The translations under genes were made by a program, and so were the position numbers. The notes under the pieces were generated by a model, which saw nothing but the letters and a program-made list of their open reading frames with translations, did not search any database and was not told where the DNA came from. A DNA stretch of 64,000 nucleotides, from assembly GCF_963169125.1 (NCBI RefSeq), contig NC_084793.1:228472360-228536359 (forward strand), read 5' to 3'. Shown in pieces: positions 31,839 to 42,967 of this stretch. This stretch comes from Humulus lupulus (lineage: Eukaryota; Streptophyta; Magnoliopsida; Rosales; Cannabaceae). The first letter of the stretch is position 1, and the number at the start of each line of letters is the position of its first letter.

Positions 31839-32340
31839 TGTTGAGATTGGTTAAATATAATCGTTTAGTAGTTTTGCACAAGGTGGTGTAAAACACTTAA
31901 TGATTCACTTAAGTTGAAGTGAAATTATGAGTTTTTGTTGTAGCTATCTATAATTGACTTGGTTAGGTATAAAGTGATACAATGAGATATCTAAGCATGC
32001 CCAAAAAGTTTGGAAATATTTAGAGGTGTTTAAGGTGACTTTTGAGAAGTTGACTCTGCCTCGGTGGCATTGCGTCGCCACCCTAGAGGCGACGCATTGC
32101 GCGCGCAAAACAATAGAGTTGGACTACAACAAGCGATGCATCACCTGGCATGCGATGCATCACCACATAGTAGGTGTTCGTAGAATTTGCGATTTTCCCT
32201 CCATAATATGGTTTTAAGTGTTCTAAAAGGACTAATCCCATTGGTTAATCCTAATGACGGTGCCTACACTATATATAGAGGTTATTAGAGTTGAAAAGCC
32301 TTGATCATGCTTTCCATCTCCCTCTCTCTAGCTCGCTAAA
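31839..32340 (+). repeat. Copia-P 3' LTR (possibly truncated at right)
   Basis: Starts TGTTGAGATTGGTTAAATA directly after the polypurine tract. A TATA box (CTATATATAGAG) is at 32269-32280. The right end has no CA; another LTR fragment begins at 32341. Confidence 0.7.
32060..32165. repeat. GC-rich island with a 9-bp perfect hairpin and paired GCGATGCATCACC
   Basis: TGCGTCGCC (32071-32079) pairs with GGCGACGCA (32088-32096) around an 8-base loop. GCGATGCATCACC occurs twice, at about 32133 and 32152. The block lies about 100-210 bases upstream of the TATA box of this LTR. Confidence 0.8.
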
Positions 32341-32499
32341 TGTTGGGTTTTATGCCCTTATAAAACCACATTTCTGATGTAACACTTTTTAATATCAATA
32401 AAGAAGTAGACATTATTTTGTTTATCAATTTCATTTCTTGTATTTATTACATGATTATTTGCTTAGTACAAACATATATAAAATCCTGAACATATAAAT
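32341..32499 (+). repeat. Copia LTR fragment (TGTTGGGTTTTATGCCC family, copy 2)
   Basis: Starts TGTTGGGTTTTATGCCCTTA, similar to copy 1 for about 150 bases (…AAATCCTGAACATATAAATT) and then gives way to the Copia-Q LTR at 32500. Confidence 0.75.
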
Positions 32500-32992
32500 T
32501 GTTGGGGAAGAGTGAGATTAAACCGCCACAAAAACTAGAATCTACACAAAATAATGGTTGAAAGAGACCAAAGAAAGACTGAGAAAGATGATGCAAACCC
32601 TAGTTGTAGAACAATCTTCTTCAACTTTGATGAACCTTCAAAACCCTTGGAGAACCACCACTTTGAGCTTTTCCTTCTTCAATGCAAAAACACAAAACTA
32701 AGGCTTCTATACGATTCTTATCGCTGTCCTAATTCTCTATTTCCTAGCCACCATTAATGCTTGAGGCCTTTTATAAGAGTAAATGATAATTAGGATTGAA
32801 CAAGCCTTAAACTCACAAAGCCAAGCACTTTCTTTATGAGTTTCTTGGATAAAACTAGAGATTCTTGAAAGCTAAAGAAAGAAAGAGAGAAAGAGGTTAG
32901 AGAGAGATTTGAGAAAGTAATAAAGCCTTCCAAAACTATATTAGGACCCTTTTATAGCGTAGACACCGTCATTAGGTCTAACCTTATGTGAA
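32500..32992 (-). repeat. Copia-Q 3' LTR, lacking most of U3
   Basis: CCTAATGACGGTGTCTACGC followed by TATAAAAGGG on the minus strand (about 32945-32975) matches the CCTAATGACGGTGCCTACAC–TATATATAGAG region of the Copia-P LTR. Upstream the sequence jumps directly to internal tail sequence (GGTATAAGAACTTCACATG). The end (CCCCAACA, 32500) is CA-terminated. Confidence 0.65.
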
Positions 32993-33099
32993 GTTCACAT
33001 GTGAAGTTCTTATACCATCTTTGCTACCTTTAGAGATGCTTGTTGCACTCAACTGAACTTCATTAAAATCCATTGGCTTAACTCTTACTTAGTAGCAAC

Positions 33100-33685
33100 C
33101 AACACTAATCATCTTGGATGGAACTCACCAAATTTTTTAATGTTGAAACCATTCCCTTATCAATGACTTGTTCTTACCCATTAAAAATTTTCCCTTATTG
33201 TTCACAAGTTTGGAGTTGGGTTGCCATTATTGGTGAATTTATTCTTCTAGGAGTTTCAATCCCATCCCTTTTGAAGTGGAACTTACTAATCTTCTCACAA
33301 GAGGTGTTGTAAATTGATCCGCTAAGTTCTCACTTATCTTAGCATATGAGATCGATATGATTCCTAAATCAATTGTCTTACATATTCATGTCTTAGACTA
33401 ATATGTCTAGACTTTCCATTATACACATTATTATATGCTCTAGCAAGTGTGGATTAGCTATCACTATCATAATGTATTGAAATTGTTGATACCATATCCG
33501 CAGTAAAAGGGATATCCAACATGAGATCCCTAGCCACTCGGCCTCTTTGCTGGTTGTCGCTAGAGCTATAAACTCTGCTTCCATGGTTGAGTGTGATATA
33601 CAAGTTTGCTTCTTGAAGCCCCATGAGATCGCACCTCCTCCAAGAGTAAATATCGAACCGGTGGTGGAGAGATTATCTTCCATCC
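33100..33685 (-). pseudogene. Copia-Q RNase H, C-terminal part
   Basis: Begins [43 protein letters not shown] (positions 33670-33545; quoted in parts: [14 protein letters not shown] and [10 protein letters not shown]). The second carries the RNase H Glu. A frameshift near 33515 puts the DNxSA-like region out of frame. The preceding residues lie at 52736-52800 on the other side of CACTA-2. Confidence 0.82.
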
Positions 33686-33699
33686 CCATTCTACAAAAC

Positions 33700-33905
33700 T
33701 GTACTTAGACAACACACATGAGACGACATTTGTAGTAGAACTATTGTCTCATGTTAAAATTATGCACGAGACAAAATATGCTCTAGAACTGTTGTACCAT
33801 GCAAATTGAAACTTACATGTCATGACAGTCAAAAACGATTGTCATAACATGTTTATTTTTAACACGAGACGACATTTCTACGAAAACTGTTGTCTCATTT
33901 AATAC
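33700..33905. repeat. CACTA-2 left subterminal repeats
   Basis: ACATGAGACGACATTTGTAG (33716), ACGAGACAAAATATGCT, AGAACTGTTGTACCATGCAA and ACACGAGACGACATTTCTAC (33862) recur. The same words are at 50600-50800 in inverse orientation (CATGAGACGATAATTTTATT, GAACTGTTGTCTCTTG). Candidate transposase binding sites. Confidence 0.75.
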
Positions 33906-34480
33906 AATTTTTTTAATCAAGTATTAATTAAATTTGTATATTTTAATATTATTTAATATACTCATACAAAAGTATTAATTATTAATTTGCAACATAGAAT
34001 ATTTATTAGTTAAAAATGAATTTTCATTAATTGTCTAATTTTTTTAATAATTTATAATATTAATTATTAGTTTAATTAGTTATTATATATTTAATAAAAG
34101 AAGTTTTTTAAATAAAAACTTATTAATAATACTTATTATTGTGTTATACTATTAATTTTCTTTTAAAAGTAATTAAAATTATTTTTTATATAATAGTGGA
34201 TTATTAAATTGTGATCCACCAATTTAATAATATATTATAAAAAAGTAGAAAGATTATTCACATCTCATTTCATTGTTTATAACCAGTATTATATTAGTGA
34301 GGGCAAGATAAATTGTTTAATTAAAAATATCCGGTTATATTTTTAATAACTAGTCCCTTGTGTAAATAATTTTATAAGAACATACTGGTAAAAGCCATTT
34401 TTTCTTTTAAAAGCAATTAAAATTATTTTTTAGAAAAGAGAAAATTTATTAATATTAAAATATAAAACTTTTCAAAAAGA
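33906..34480. other. AT-rich CACTA-2 interior, no gene
   Basis: Low-complexity A/T-rich sequence between subterminal repeats and the GC-rich first exon-like block. Nothing coding is supported. Confidence 0.5.
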
Positions 34481-34484
34481 AAGG

Positions 34485-34750
34485 GCAAACCCTTCTACGC
34501 GTGACCCTCCTCCTCCTTATTAGTTCAACCTCGCGCAGCACTTCCTCAGTGGCAACCCAGCCACCGTTCAAAGTCACAGCCGCCGTCCGATCCGAGGACA
34601 GCAGCCCAGCCGCCGTCCGATCCGAGGACAGCAACCCAGCCGCCGTTCGAGCCACCGTTCGACCCCAAGACAACAGCCCGTGTGAGTGGAGTCTTCCTCC
34701 CTTCTTTCCCTGCGTACAACGGAACCCCGACAACAACACGTCACGGTATG
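34485..34750 (+). promoter_or_regulatory. GC-rich first-exon-like block with 30-bp repeats
   Basis: About 65% G+C in the middle of AT-rich DNA. CAGCCGCCGTCCGATCCGAG is repeated with a 30-base period at 34577, 34607 and (diverged) 34637. It ends CGTCACGGTATGG, where GTATGG could be a donor splice site, so this is plausibly the untranslated first exon of the CACTA-2 transposase gene, with a long intron to about 37150. Inference from position and composition. Confidence 0.5.
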
Positions 34751-36740
34751 GAGCTCCACCCTTTCTCATATATGATCGTATCTCACGGGTGTGGAGGTTT
34801 AGAAGTTTTTAGTTGTATAATCAATAAACTATGGGCCTCTTTCATTTCAAATTTCTTTGACTGTGACTGTGATATTGGATTACTTCTCAACTGAAGTGCA
34901 CTATCAAGCTTACTTGTGTTTTTATTTTTTGGTGTATGTGTTCTGCGTTTCCTCTAGAAATATATGCCTGTAATCGTGTTTCATTTTATTGATTTTGACT
35001 TAATACGTCAATGTTAGTATATTATTTGTTGATTCCTGATTTTATTACTAGACAACATGGAGGGGAAGATGATAACATGCTTTGATTTTCATCATTTATG
35101 TGCTTTGTTTGATGATTCAAATTTGTAGTGTTCTAGTTGATTTTCCTCATTTGTCTTTCGCTAGTACTACTTAGGAGATAATTTATTTCATTAACTTTTA
35201 ACTATTGGTTAATGTTCAAGTGTTTTTTGCTTTATCAAAATTATGAATGATGGGGTCTTTTAATCTTAAGTTTTAATTTATTTTCTTTGGATGGTTAATG
35301 ATTGGTGAAGAAAACATTTCTTTGGTTCGTTGATATGTTAAGTCTCTTAACGTGTGGATGGTTCTGACATTTTAGAATTGAGATCCAAAGAATTTCAAGC
35401 TTTGAAAGATCAACTTGTTCACTTTTTAAGTTCTTTGGTCTTGGCATAAAATCCTCACTAAGGCGGGAGATTACAGTTTCATAACTGATCAATTGAGTTT
35501 TAAAAGGTTGTGTGATTTGTTGGTCTCTAGCAACAATATTTTGTAGAGAAATGAAATTGAAGTTAAGATATGTTTTAAGACATATAGGTTGCCTTTCTTT
35601 TACTTGCCAATATGTTAATTTTTGTATTTTTTGTCGTTATGAGGATTTTTTTTCCTCCATTTCTTTTACTTTTTCTATAAGATCAGGTGGAATATAGACT
35701 CTTATTCATATTTTATTTCTTTCTCTTATGAACTAGCTGGCTATAGTTCTAACAAGAGCTATCCTAATTTTTATAGGTTGATAACTCTTTACGTATGCTT
35801 GTATAGAAAGTTGAGAATTCTTTTATGGTAATGAGCCTATTAAGGTCTTGATAATGTGTGGACTTTCAAGTGTTTGGAATGTGGGGGTGTCATTAAAAAC
35901 GCTAAACAACAATTTAAATAGCCTGAGGTGTTTCTCTTTTAATCCATATTAATATTCAAATCCTTCTGCTTTTGCAGTTCTTACTTGTAGTGCAGTGCAT
36001 GCTATATGTAGTAGAGCATATATAACAATATCTACTTTTTTTTACCAAAAAGAAAAGATTCAATATCTATAATTTCTGTTCCACATTCAAGACATGTTTT
36101 TCTTTGTCATTACTTTTATAATTCTGCATTTTTTTCTGTCATTGCTTGTTTAATTTTCAAGAGACTTGAAAAGAAGCAAACCAAATAAACTGTCTTGTAA
36201 AGGTCACCCTCGAGTAGGTGCTGAATTATGTATCAAATCATGTGCCTTTATGCTTTTCCTTCAATCTAAGTTCTAGCCTATGTGGTTCATTGGTTTGTTA
36301 CTTGACATTAATTATATATCCAATAATAGTATAATATAAACTTTTGGACCAAATAAGTTATAACGTCTTTAAAGATAATGGATCACAAAAGCATCATATA
36401 TATGATCATCATCATCACAATAATACTAATCTTTTCAAGCTTTGAATATCTCACATCACCTGCAACTTCACTACTATAATACTAACTATACATAGTGAGT
36501 GTTACCATCTATCTTTATAACTCTCTCAACGTAATATAAATATTCAAATATGAGCAAAAGACTACATTATTATAATATGCAATTATTTACTACAATATGT
36601 ATATCATTTTATATTTAAGTCATACAATTTGAAAGTGCCAAATAAATTTGTTTGGTATACTTTGGTATCTTAATATTTTTGAAAATAATTTTATTTTTTA
36701 GTGTGTGGAATTAGCAAGAAGCATTGGAAAAGCTTGCTAT
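34751..36740 (+). other. Putative 5' intron of CACTA-2 transposase gene
   Basis: T-rich sequence typical of a plant intron (many TTTTTT and TTTGATT runs). No coding frame is supported; the frames at 35295 and 35512 show no family features. Confidence 0.4.
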
Positions 36741-36779
36741 TAATTAGAAGATATACATTTTCTTTATATTATTTAATAT

Positions 36780-36965
36780 TATACAAATGTTAGAGCAGTT
36801 TGAATATCTTAAATATTCATCCACAATGAAGTAGGTTCCGAGATTATAATTGTGTGCCGTGATGATAATGAAAAGTTGGGAAGTTGTATGTCTTAGTGAA
36901 GTAGATTCTGTGATATTTATAATTGTGTGTTGCGGCCATATAAGGAAGAGAACTTGCATGTTTTT
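36780..36965 (+). promoter_or_regulatory. CACTA-2 transposase leader, duplicated unit shared with CACTA-1
   Basis: AATGAAGTAGGTTCCGAGATTATAATTGTGTGCCG and GTGAAGTAGATTCTGTGATATTTATAATTGTGTGTTGCGG-type units (quoted in parts) lie about 70 bases apart, followed by ATATAAGGAAGAGAACTTGCATG. The CACTA-1 counterpart is at 23860-24090. Confidence 0.6.
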
Positions 36966-37179
36966 TTTTAATTAATTGAATTATTTGAAATGATATTGAA
37001 GATAGTTAGGTTACAAAGATAGGGAAGTGCTGTCCGTACAAATAATTTTTGTCTTTGTTATATTATTTTTGTTTGTTTTTATTGTCTACTTTATTAGGCA
37101 TAATAATGATAATTGATAAAGATTGTGTCTTGGAATAGAGTCAAACTGATAGGAGAGACTTTGCCTAAATTTATAAAAA

Positions 37180-37631
37180 ATGGGTAGGAGTTGGATGATG
37201 AAAGATAGGTTATCAAAAGAGAATGAGGATGGAGTTGAGAGTTTTATTGAAATAGCCTTAAAAAATGCTGTGGATCCTAAAAGAGTTCATTGTCCATGTC
37301 AAAAGTGTTCTAATTTGAAAAAATTGGACATAAATGAAATAAAAATAATTTGTATTTCAATGGGATAGGCAAAACTTATGCTAAGTGGATATGGCATAGA
37401 CAACAAGTTGAGTCTACTGCTAAAGTACGCACTGAAAATACTAAATTTGCTCAAGTGTTTGATGACCCTATAGAGATGGTGAGAGATGCAGATGATCGTT
37501 TTGAGGATAGGCCAGAAGAATTTTTAAAGTTCTTAGGAGATGCAGTGAACCAATTTTTTCAGGGTCACCTATGTCAAAGTTGGTAGTTTTGGTAAAATTA
37601 TACAATTTAAAAGCTGGTAGTAGTTGGAGTG
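37180..37631 (+). pseudogene. CACTA-2 transposase, N-terminal part, interrupted by Reina-like element
   Basis: Starts MGRSWMMKDRLSKENEDGVE and contains CPCQKCSNLKKLDINEI, the transposase-associated zinc domain, then ICISMG in which one base is lost; the frame resumes as NGIGKTYAKWIWHRQQ (37350-37586). Sequence continues after the insertion at 42968 as LLNLMK…LPKDNELLP. The duplicated GAGTG marks the insertion site. Confidence 0.8.
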
Positions 37632-37976
37632 TGATAGGTATACCCTGCCAATTCAGTATTACAGGAACATAAACAAATAGATCTAGGGTAGAAAATCAGT
37701 GCAGCTTTTCATTGAACTAATAGGAATTTGAGAGCCTGTGTCTCTCCAAATACAAGTTTACTCAGATAATTCATGCCTCACTCGTTACATTTCACTCCTC
37801 TATTATTCTCTTACTACTTGGTACACTCATGCACCCCTGCACCTGCTCTTAGGCTACAATAACTCACATAACCACTTTCTAAATATTAATTCCCAGTACT
37901 GTCCTCAGCTGACTTGGCACCCGATATACTCTTTCCTTTCCTTCTAGCGTACACGTACATCAGTGGTGGTCTATCA
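37632..37976 (-). repeat. Reina-like 3' LTR
   Basis: TGATAGGTATACC…GGTCTATCA. The integrase/chromodomain frame continues into it. Confidence 0.9.
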
Positions 37977-38476
37977 ATACCCTCTGCCCAAAGACTGACC
38001 TTGTCCTCAAGGTGAAATTCGGGAAATTGCTGCTGTAAAGTGGGAAAATCTTCCCATGTTGCTTCAAATTCAGGGAGGTTGACCCACTTGACCAAGGCCT
38101 GGGGAGGAGTCGTGTGTGTTCCTGGGCGCACATCAAGTACCTTCTCAGGTGTTAAAATCCATTCCATGTTTGCTGCCACCTCCAGAGGTAAGATAGATGC
38201 TTGCTGCTGTGGTCCTAAAGAAGGACGAAGTAGTGAGACATGAAAAACTGGGTGTATGGCTGAGCCTTGAGGTAGTTGGAGGCGATAAGCAGTTGTCCCT
38301 ACTCGCGCCAAGACTGGAAAAGGTCCGAAATAACGCGGCGCCAGCTTCTCATTGCGACGTTTAGCCACCGATCTCTGCCTATATGGCCGCAACTTCACAT
38401 AGACTAGGTCCCCAACTTAATATTGAGCCTCTCTCCTCTTCCGGTCTGCTTGTGACTTCATCTTTTGTTGGGCTCT
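37886..38476 (-). pseudogene. Reina-like integrase C-terminus with chromodomain
   Basis: From 38398: RSVAKRRNEKLAPRYFGPFP, YRLQLPQGSAIHPVFHVSLL, then the chromodomain PEKVLDVRPG…ALVKWVNLPEFEATWEDF. Chromodomains steer integration toward heterochromatin with specific histone marks. The frame runs 90 bases into the 3' LTR to 37886. Two in-frame stops (about 38401 and 38465) separate it from the integrase core, so the link is broken. Confidence 0.85.
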
Positions 38477-39901
38477 CTAGAGATTCAACTTGAGTAGCTC
38501 CAATACGTCATCCCCAGTGTGCAATCTCTCCTCAACCGCTGATACCTTAGTACTCCCATGCTCAAATCGAACCACTGGAGGTGGATTTCTATGGTACAAA
38601 GCTAGAAAAGGAGTCATCCCAGCTGAAGTATGGTACGATGTGTTGTACCAAAATTCTGCCCATGGTAGCCAAACTACCCACTGCTTGGGTTTTGTACCTA
38701 TAAAGCATCGCAAATACGTCTCAAGGCATCTGTTGACCACCTCTGTTTGGCCATTGGATTGTGGGTGGTACGAAGTGCTATGCTTGAGTTGAGTACCTTG
38801 GAGGCGGAACAACTCTTTCCAAAAAAGGCTGAGAAATACTTTGTCTCTATCGGACACAATCGATGTTGGTATCCCATGTAATCGCACCACTTCCTTCACA
38901 AAAACAGTAGCAACTGTGGTGGCGGAGAACGGGTGGTGGAGTGGTATAAAATGGCTGTACTTGGTGAGTCTATCCTCCGCTACAAATATGGTATCGAACC
39001 CATTGGACAGCGGTAAGCCTTCAATGAAGTCCATTGAAATGTCCTCCCAAACTTGCTCCGGAATAGGCAATGGCTGCAGTAATCCAGCTGGAGATTGGGT
39101 TAAATATTTACTTCGTTGGCAGGTAGCACACTCCGCAACATACTTTTGCACATCCTTTCTCATACCCGACCAATATAAATCCCTCGCTATCCTCTGAATT
39201 GTTTTGAATACCCCAGAATGACCTCCTATACTGCTGTCGTGGTACTCTTGCAATACAATGGGAATGAATGGAGATGAGGAAGGAATGACCAAGCGTCCTC
39301 TAAACTTCAAACAGCCCTGCACTAAAGAATAACTGCCAATATCTCGACCAATGCTGATTTCATGGATGATTTTATCCAATATCGGGTCTGCCTTTACATG
39401 CGCCTGTAAGTTTGGTATAGATATGAGTGTTGGTACAGAGATGACAACCAAGAACACCTCTTGATGGATCCTAGAAAGAGCATCAGCCGCTTTATTTTCC
39501 AAACCCGGCTTGTAAACAATTTCAAAATCGTAGCCCAAGAGCTTTGTGAGCCATTTTTGATGCTCGGAAGCTACTAATCTTTGTTCCAGCAAGTATTTTA
39601 GGCTCCACTGATCTGTACGGACCAAAAATTTGCGGCCCAACAAGTAAGGACGCCACTTTTGTACTGCCAACACGATTGCCATCAATTCTCGCTCATAGAT
39701 AGACTTAGTACGAGCTCTAGAGGATAGAACCTGACAATAAAAAGCTATGGGTCTCTGATTTTGCATGAGGACTGCCCCCAACCCATTGCCTGATGCATCA
39801 GCCTCTAACACAAAGGGAATAGAAAAATCAGGCAGCGCTAGAACAGGTACGGAGTACATGGCGTCCTTCAATCGAACAAAGGCATCTTGAGCTTCTTCTG
39901 A
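38477..39901 (-). pseudogene. Reina-like RNase H and integrase core
   Basis: RNase H: LEADASGNGLGAVLMQ, YERELMAIVLAVQKWRPYLLG, RTDQWSLKYLLEQR. Integrase zinc domain: HDSSIGGHSG and CATCQRSK (HHCC). Core: ISMDFIEGLP, IVSDRDKVF, GQTEVVNRC (D, D, E all present). A TGA at 39902-39904 separates it from the RT frame where a Trp is usual. Otherwise the 464-codon stretch is open. Confidence 0.88.
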
Positions 39902-41514
39902 TCACCCTAAAGCATCCTTTTTTAACTGGTCTGTTAGAGGTCTTGCAATCTGCTCATAACCTCTTACAAATTTACGGTAATACCCAGTGAGGCCCAAAAA
40001 TCCTCTCAAATCTCGTAAGGTCTTGGGAATAGGCCATTCCGCCATGGCTTTCAATTTGCTCGAGTCCGCTGAAACTCCTTCCGCTGAAATGATGTGACCC
40101 AAATACTCTAGTTGTTCTTGAGCAAATAGACACTTCTTGCGGTTGGCGTATAATTGGTGTTGGTATAGCCGCGCCAAAACCATCACCAAATGACACTCAT
40201 GGTCATCAAGAGTAGAGCTGTACACTAAAATGTCATCAAAGAAAACAAGGACAAACTTCCACAAAAAATCAGGAAATACCTCGTTCATCAATGCTTGAAA
40301 TGTGGCAGGGGCATTTGTAAGGCCGAAAGGCATCACAAGGAACTCATAATGGCCTTCATGTGTTTGGAAGGCTGTCTTCTCCACATCCTTGGCAGCAACT
40401 CGAATTTGGTGATATTCGGATTTCAAGTCCAACTTGGAAAACACCTTAGCACCATGGAGCTCATCTAATAGCTCGTCGATGACCGGTATAGGAAATTTAT
40501 CAGCCACTGTAGCTCTGTTTAGAGCCCTGTAGCCTACACAAAATCGCCAGCTCCCATCTTTTTTCTTTACTAGCAAGACTGGACTTGAGAAAGGACTATA
40601 GTTGGGTCTGACAATACCGGCTTGCAACATTTCTGTCATCAATCTCTCAATTTCGTCCTTTTGAGCTTGGGCATACCGGTATGGCCGCACGCTAATAGGT
40701 CCCATTCCTTCCTTTAAGGCTATGGTATGCTCCCTTGCTCTAGGTGGTGGCAGCCCTTGCGGCATATCAAACACAACCTTGAACTTGTCTAAAATGGTCA
40801 CCACAGTCGGCAAGATTGGCCTTACCCTTGTTTCCTCTTCTACTGTCAATGCCCCAAGCTCTACCCAAAAACCCTCATCTTCTTGTTGCGTTGTGTGTAT
40901 CAGTGCCTTGAGAGAAATTTGTGATTTGCAAAGGTTGGGATCGCCTTGCAATGTTATCCATGATCCGCCCCGCCTACCTCGAACTTCATTACCATAGTCC
41001 GCCAATTTACTTACATATTCCCTAATGTTTCCTACCACTTGATGCCCAAAATCACATCTGCCCCTCCCAATTCTAACGGTAAGAAATCAGTAACTACCCA
41101 AAGAGTGCCCAAATCGAGCTCCACTGAACTGCAAATCCCATCAGTTCGAACTTTTCCTCCTCTGCCCAACAACACGCCATAGCATGATGTTGCTGTGATT
41201 GGAATGTGTGCTGCCTTAACCATGTCAGTCGAAATAAAGTTGTGTGTGGCTCCGCTGTCGATGAGCACGGTAACGGGCTGCTGCGCAATCTTGCCCGCTA
41301 GTTTCATTGTATTGGCAGAAGTAATTCCAACCAATGAATTCAGTGATAAAGTAGCCAAAGTTTCTTCACTCGTCATATCTTCTAACGGTTCCGGGGTTGG
41401 TGGTGGTGACTCCATCTGTGGGCTACCTTCATCCTCATCCATCAACAAAATCATCTGCAAAGCCTTCTGCTCACATTCATGCCCTCTATGCCACTTTTTT
41501 TCACACTTAAACAC
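39902..41514 (-). pseudogene. Reina-like protease and reverse transcriptase
   Basis: Protease: [15 protein letters not shown] (41230-41290). [65 protein letters not shown]. The FDD catalytic pair is present, but two usually invariant residues are changed (FCVDYR reads FCVGYR; DLKSGYHQ reads DLKSEYHQ). The protease and RT frames differ by a frameshift near 41035, and a further frameshift near 41510 separates gag. Confidence 0.87.
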
Positions 41515-42590
41515 ACCCCTCTTGCCTTCCTATCTTGATATTCCGCTTCAGTGATTCTCCGTGTCTGTGGGTTCTTCATATTGACTGCTGTAGTACTTGG
41601 TGCCGGCGTTGAAGCTGAAACAATCGAAGAATTTGAGTTGAAAATCGATGGTGGTTTAGGAGTCCAAGTTGAAATGGATGGTCGGGTTGGAATGATAGGG
41701 CTCAAGGTGTGCTTGTGAGGAGGTGAACGAATAAGTGAGGTCGGCCCACATAGCATCTGATGACTTTCCTCAATTCGTTGAGCCACATCCATTACTTGGG
41801 TCAAGCCTATGGGCTTTAGGATATGAATAACACTTCTAATCTCTTCTTTGAGTCCTTTGACAAAGTTCCCTTCCAAAATGTGGTCAGGGGTATCGGGTAC
41901 CCGAGAAGCCAAAGCCTCCCACCTAAGTCGATAGTCCTTCACCGTTGACTCCTGCTTCACCGACAAAAACTCCTCAGCTAAGGATCCGACTGGCTGCGCC
42001 CGAAAACGGGAGAGAAGTAGTGTCTTCAATGTTCCCCACGATGTAATCGGTCGCCTGGAGTTCTCCCACTGAAACCACGTTAACGTGTCTCCTTCTAAGC
42101 CGATAATGGCTGTCTCGAGCATGTGGGCTTCAGACATTTTGGACAACAAAAAATATCGCTCGGCTTTGTATAACCAGCCGTTGGGGTTGTCACCGGAAAA
42201 CAAGGGCAGCTCCATTATGAGGGGACGAAAATCTCGGCCAAAACAGGGACCAGAAGAGAAGTGCTCAGGGTGGCCTGTCGGTGAAATCTGAGCAGATCGG
42301 CTCTCCGGTGACCCAACTGGTTGTCTCCCTGTCGTCGTATCACCGTCTACAGCTCGGTGAGTCCGATTGGCACTTATAACTGCAGATTCGTTGACCTCCT
42401 TACTAGTGGGTTGGTTCATTTGGGCAACAATCAGTTGCAAGGCTTTGTCCATGGCTGGCATGCGAGCTAACCCTTCCTTTAGTGAACCCAATTATGCCTT
42501 TACCGCCGCTAATTCAGACTGAACTTCCTGCTGGAGCTCTGAAACTTTTCCATCCAAAGCCTCCACCACTGCGTCGAACTTCTTGGCCAT
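41451..42590 (-). pseudogene. Reina-like gag
   Basis: ATG at 42588-42590 (MAKKFDAVVEALDG), shortly after the primer site. A TAA about 31 codons later interrupts (VKA then stop), then LGSLKEGLARMPAMDKAL continues. Capsid core: FSGDNPNGWLYKAERYF, LSRFRAQPVGSLAEEFLSVKQ, KDYRLRWEALA. The zinc knuckle CFKCEKKWHRGHEC is complete but lies in another frame (41032-41514) because of a frameshift near 41510. Confidence 0.86.
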
Positions 42591-42602
42591 TGTGGATCGG
42601 GA

Positions 42603-42617
42603 GTCTCTGATACCAAT
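42603..42617 (-). promoter_or_regulatory. Reina-like primer binding site (tRNA-Met type)
   Basis: Minus-strand TTGGTATCAGAGAC directly after the LTR end (42618) matches the initiator tRNA-Met 3' end for TGGTATCAGAG. Confidence 0.8.
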
Positions 42618-42962
42618 CGATAGGTATACCCTGCCAATTCAGTATTACAGGAACAGAAACAAATAGATCTAGGATAGAAAATTAGTGCAGCTTTTCATTG
42701 AACTAACAGGAATTTGAGAGCCTGTGTCTCTCCAAATACAAGTTTACTAAGATAATTCACACCTCACTCGTTACATTTCACTCCTCTATTATTCTCTTAC
42801 TACTAGGTACACTCATGCACCCCTGCACCTGCCCTTAGGCTATAATAACTCACATAACCACTTTCTAAATATTAATTCCCAGTACTGTCCTCAGCTGACT
42901 TGGCACCTGATATACTCTTTCCTTTCCTTCTAGCGTACACGTACGTCAGTGGTGGTCTATCA
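42618..42962 (-). repeat. Reina-like 5' LTR
   Basis: Same length as the left LTR. Its internal end reads CG instead of TG (42618-42619), so one terminus is mutated. Followed by GAGTG (42963-42967). Confidence 0.9.
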
Positions 42963-42967
42963 GAGTG

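Larger units (their letters stand above)
30678..32340 (+). mobile_element. Copia-P: 3' end of a Ty1/copia element
   Basis: Contains the end of the RNase H gene, a noncoding tail, a polypurine tract (AAGTGGGGGAC at 31828-31838) and an LTR starting TGTTGAGATTGG at 31839. The 5' part is missing because the LTR-like block at 29298-30677 precedes it. It is the same family as Copia-Q, which faces it. Confidence 0.8.
37632..42962 (-). mobile_element. Reina-like chromovirus in CACTA-2 (5331 bp)
   Basis: Two 345-bp LTRs (37632-37976 and 42618-42962) flanked by GAGTG on both sides. Order on the minus strand is LTR, tRNA-Met-type primer site, gag, protease, RT, RNase H, integrase with chromodomain, LTR. 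Short LTRs, 5.3 kb length and a chromodomain with ALVKWVNLPEFEATWEDF are typical of the Reina clade. By eye the LTRs differ at 13 of 345 positions (3.8%). All reading frames are broken. Confidence 0.92.

Noticed and set aside
34455..34812. Repetitive frames on both strands in the GC-rich block
   Set aside because: Both arise from the 30-bp repeat; the block is better read as an untranslated exon or promoter.
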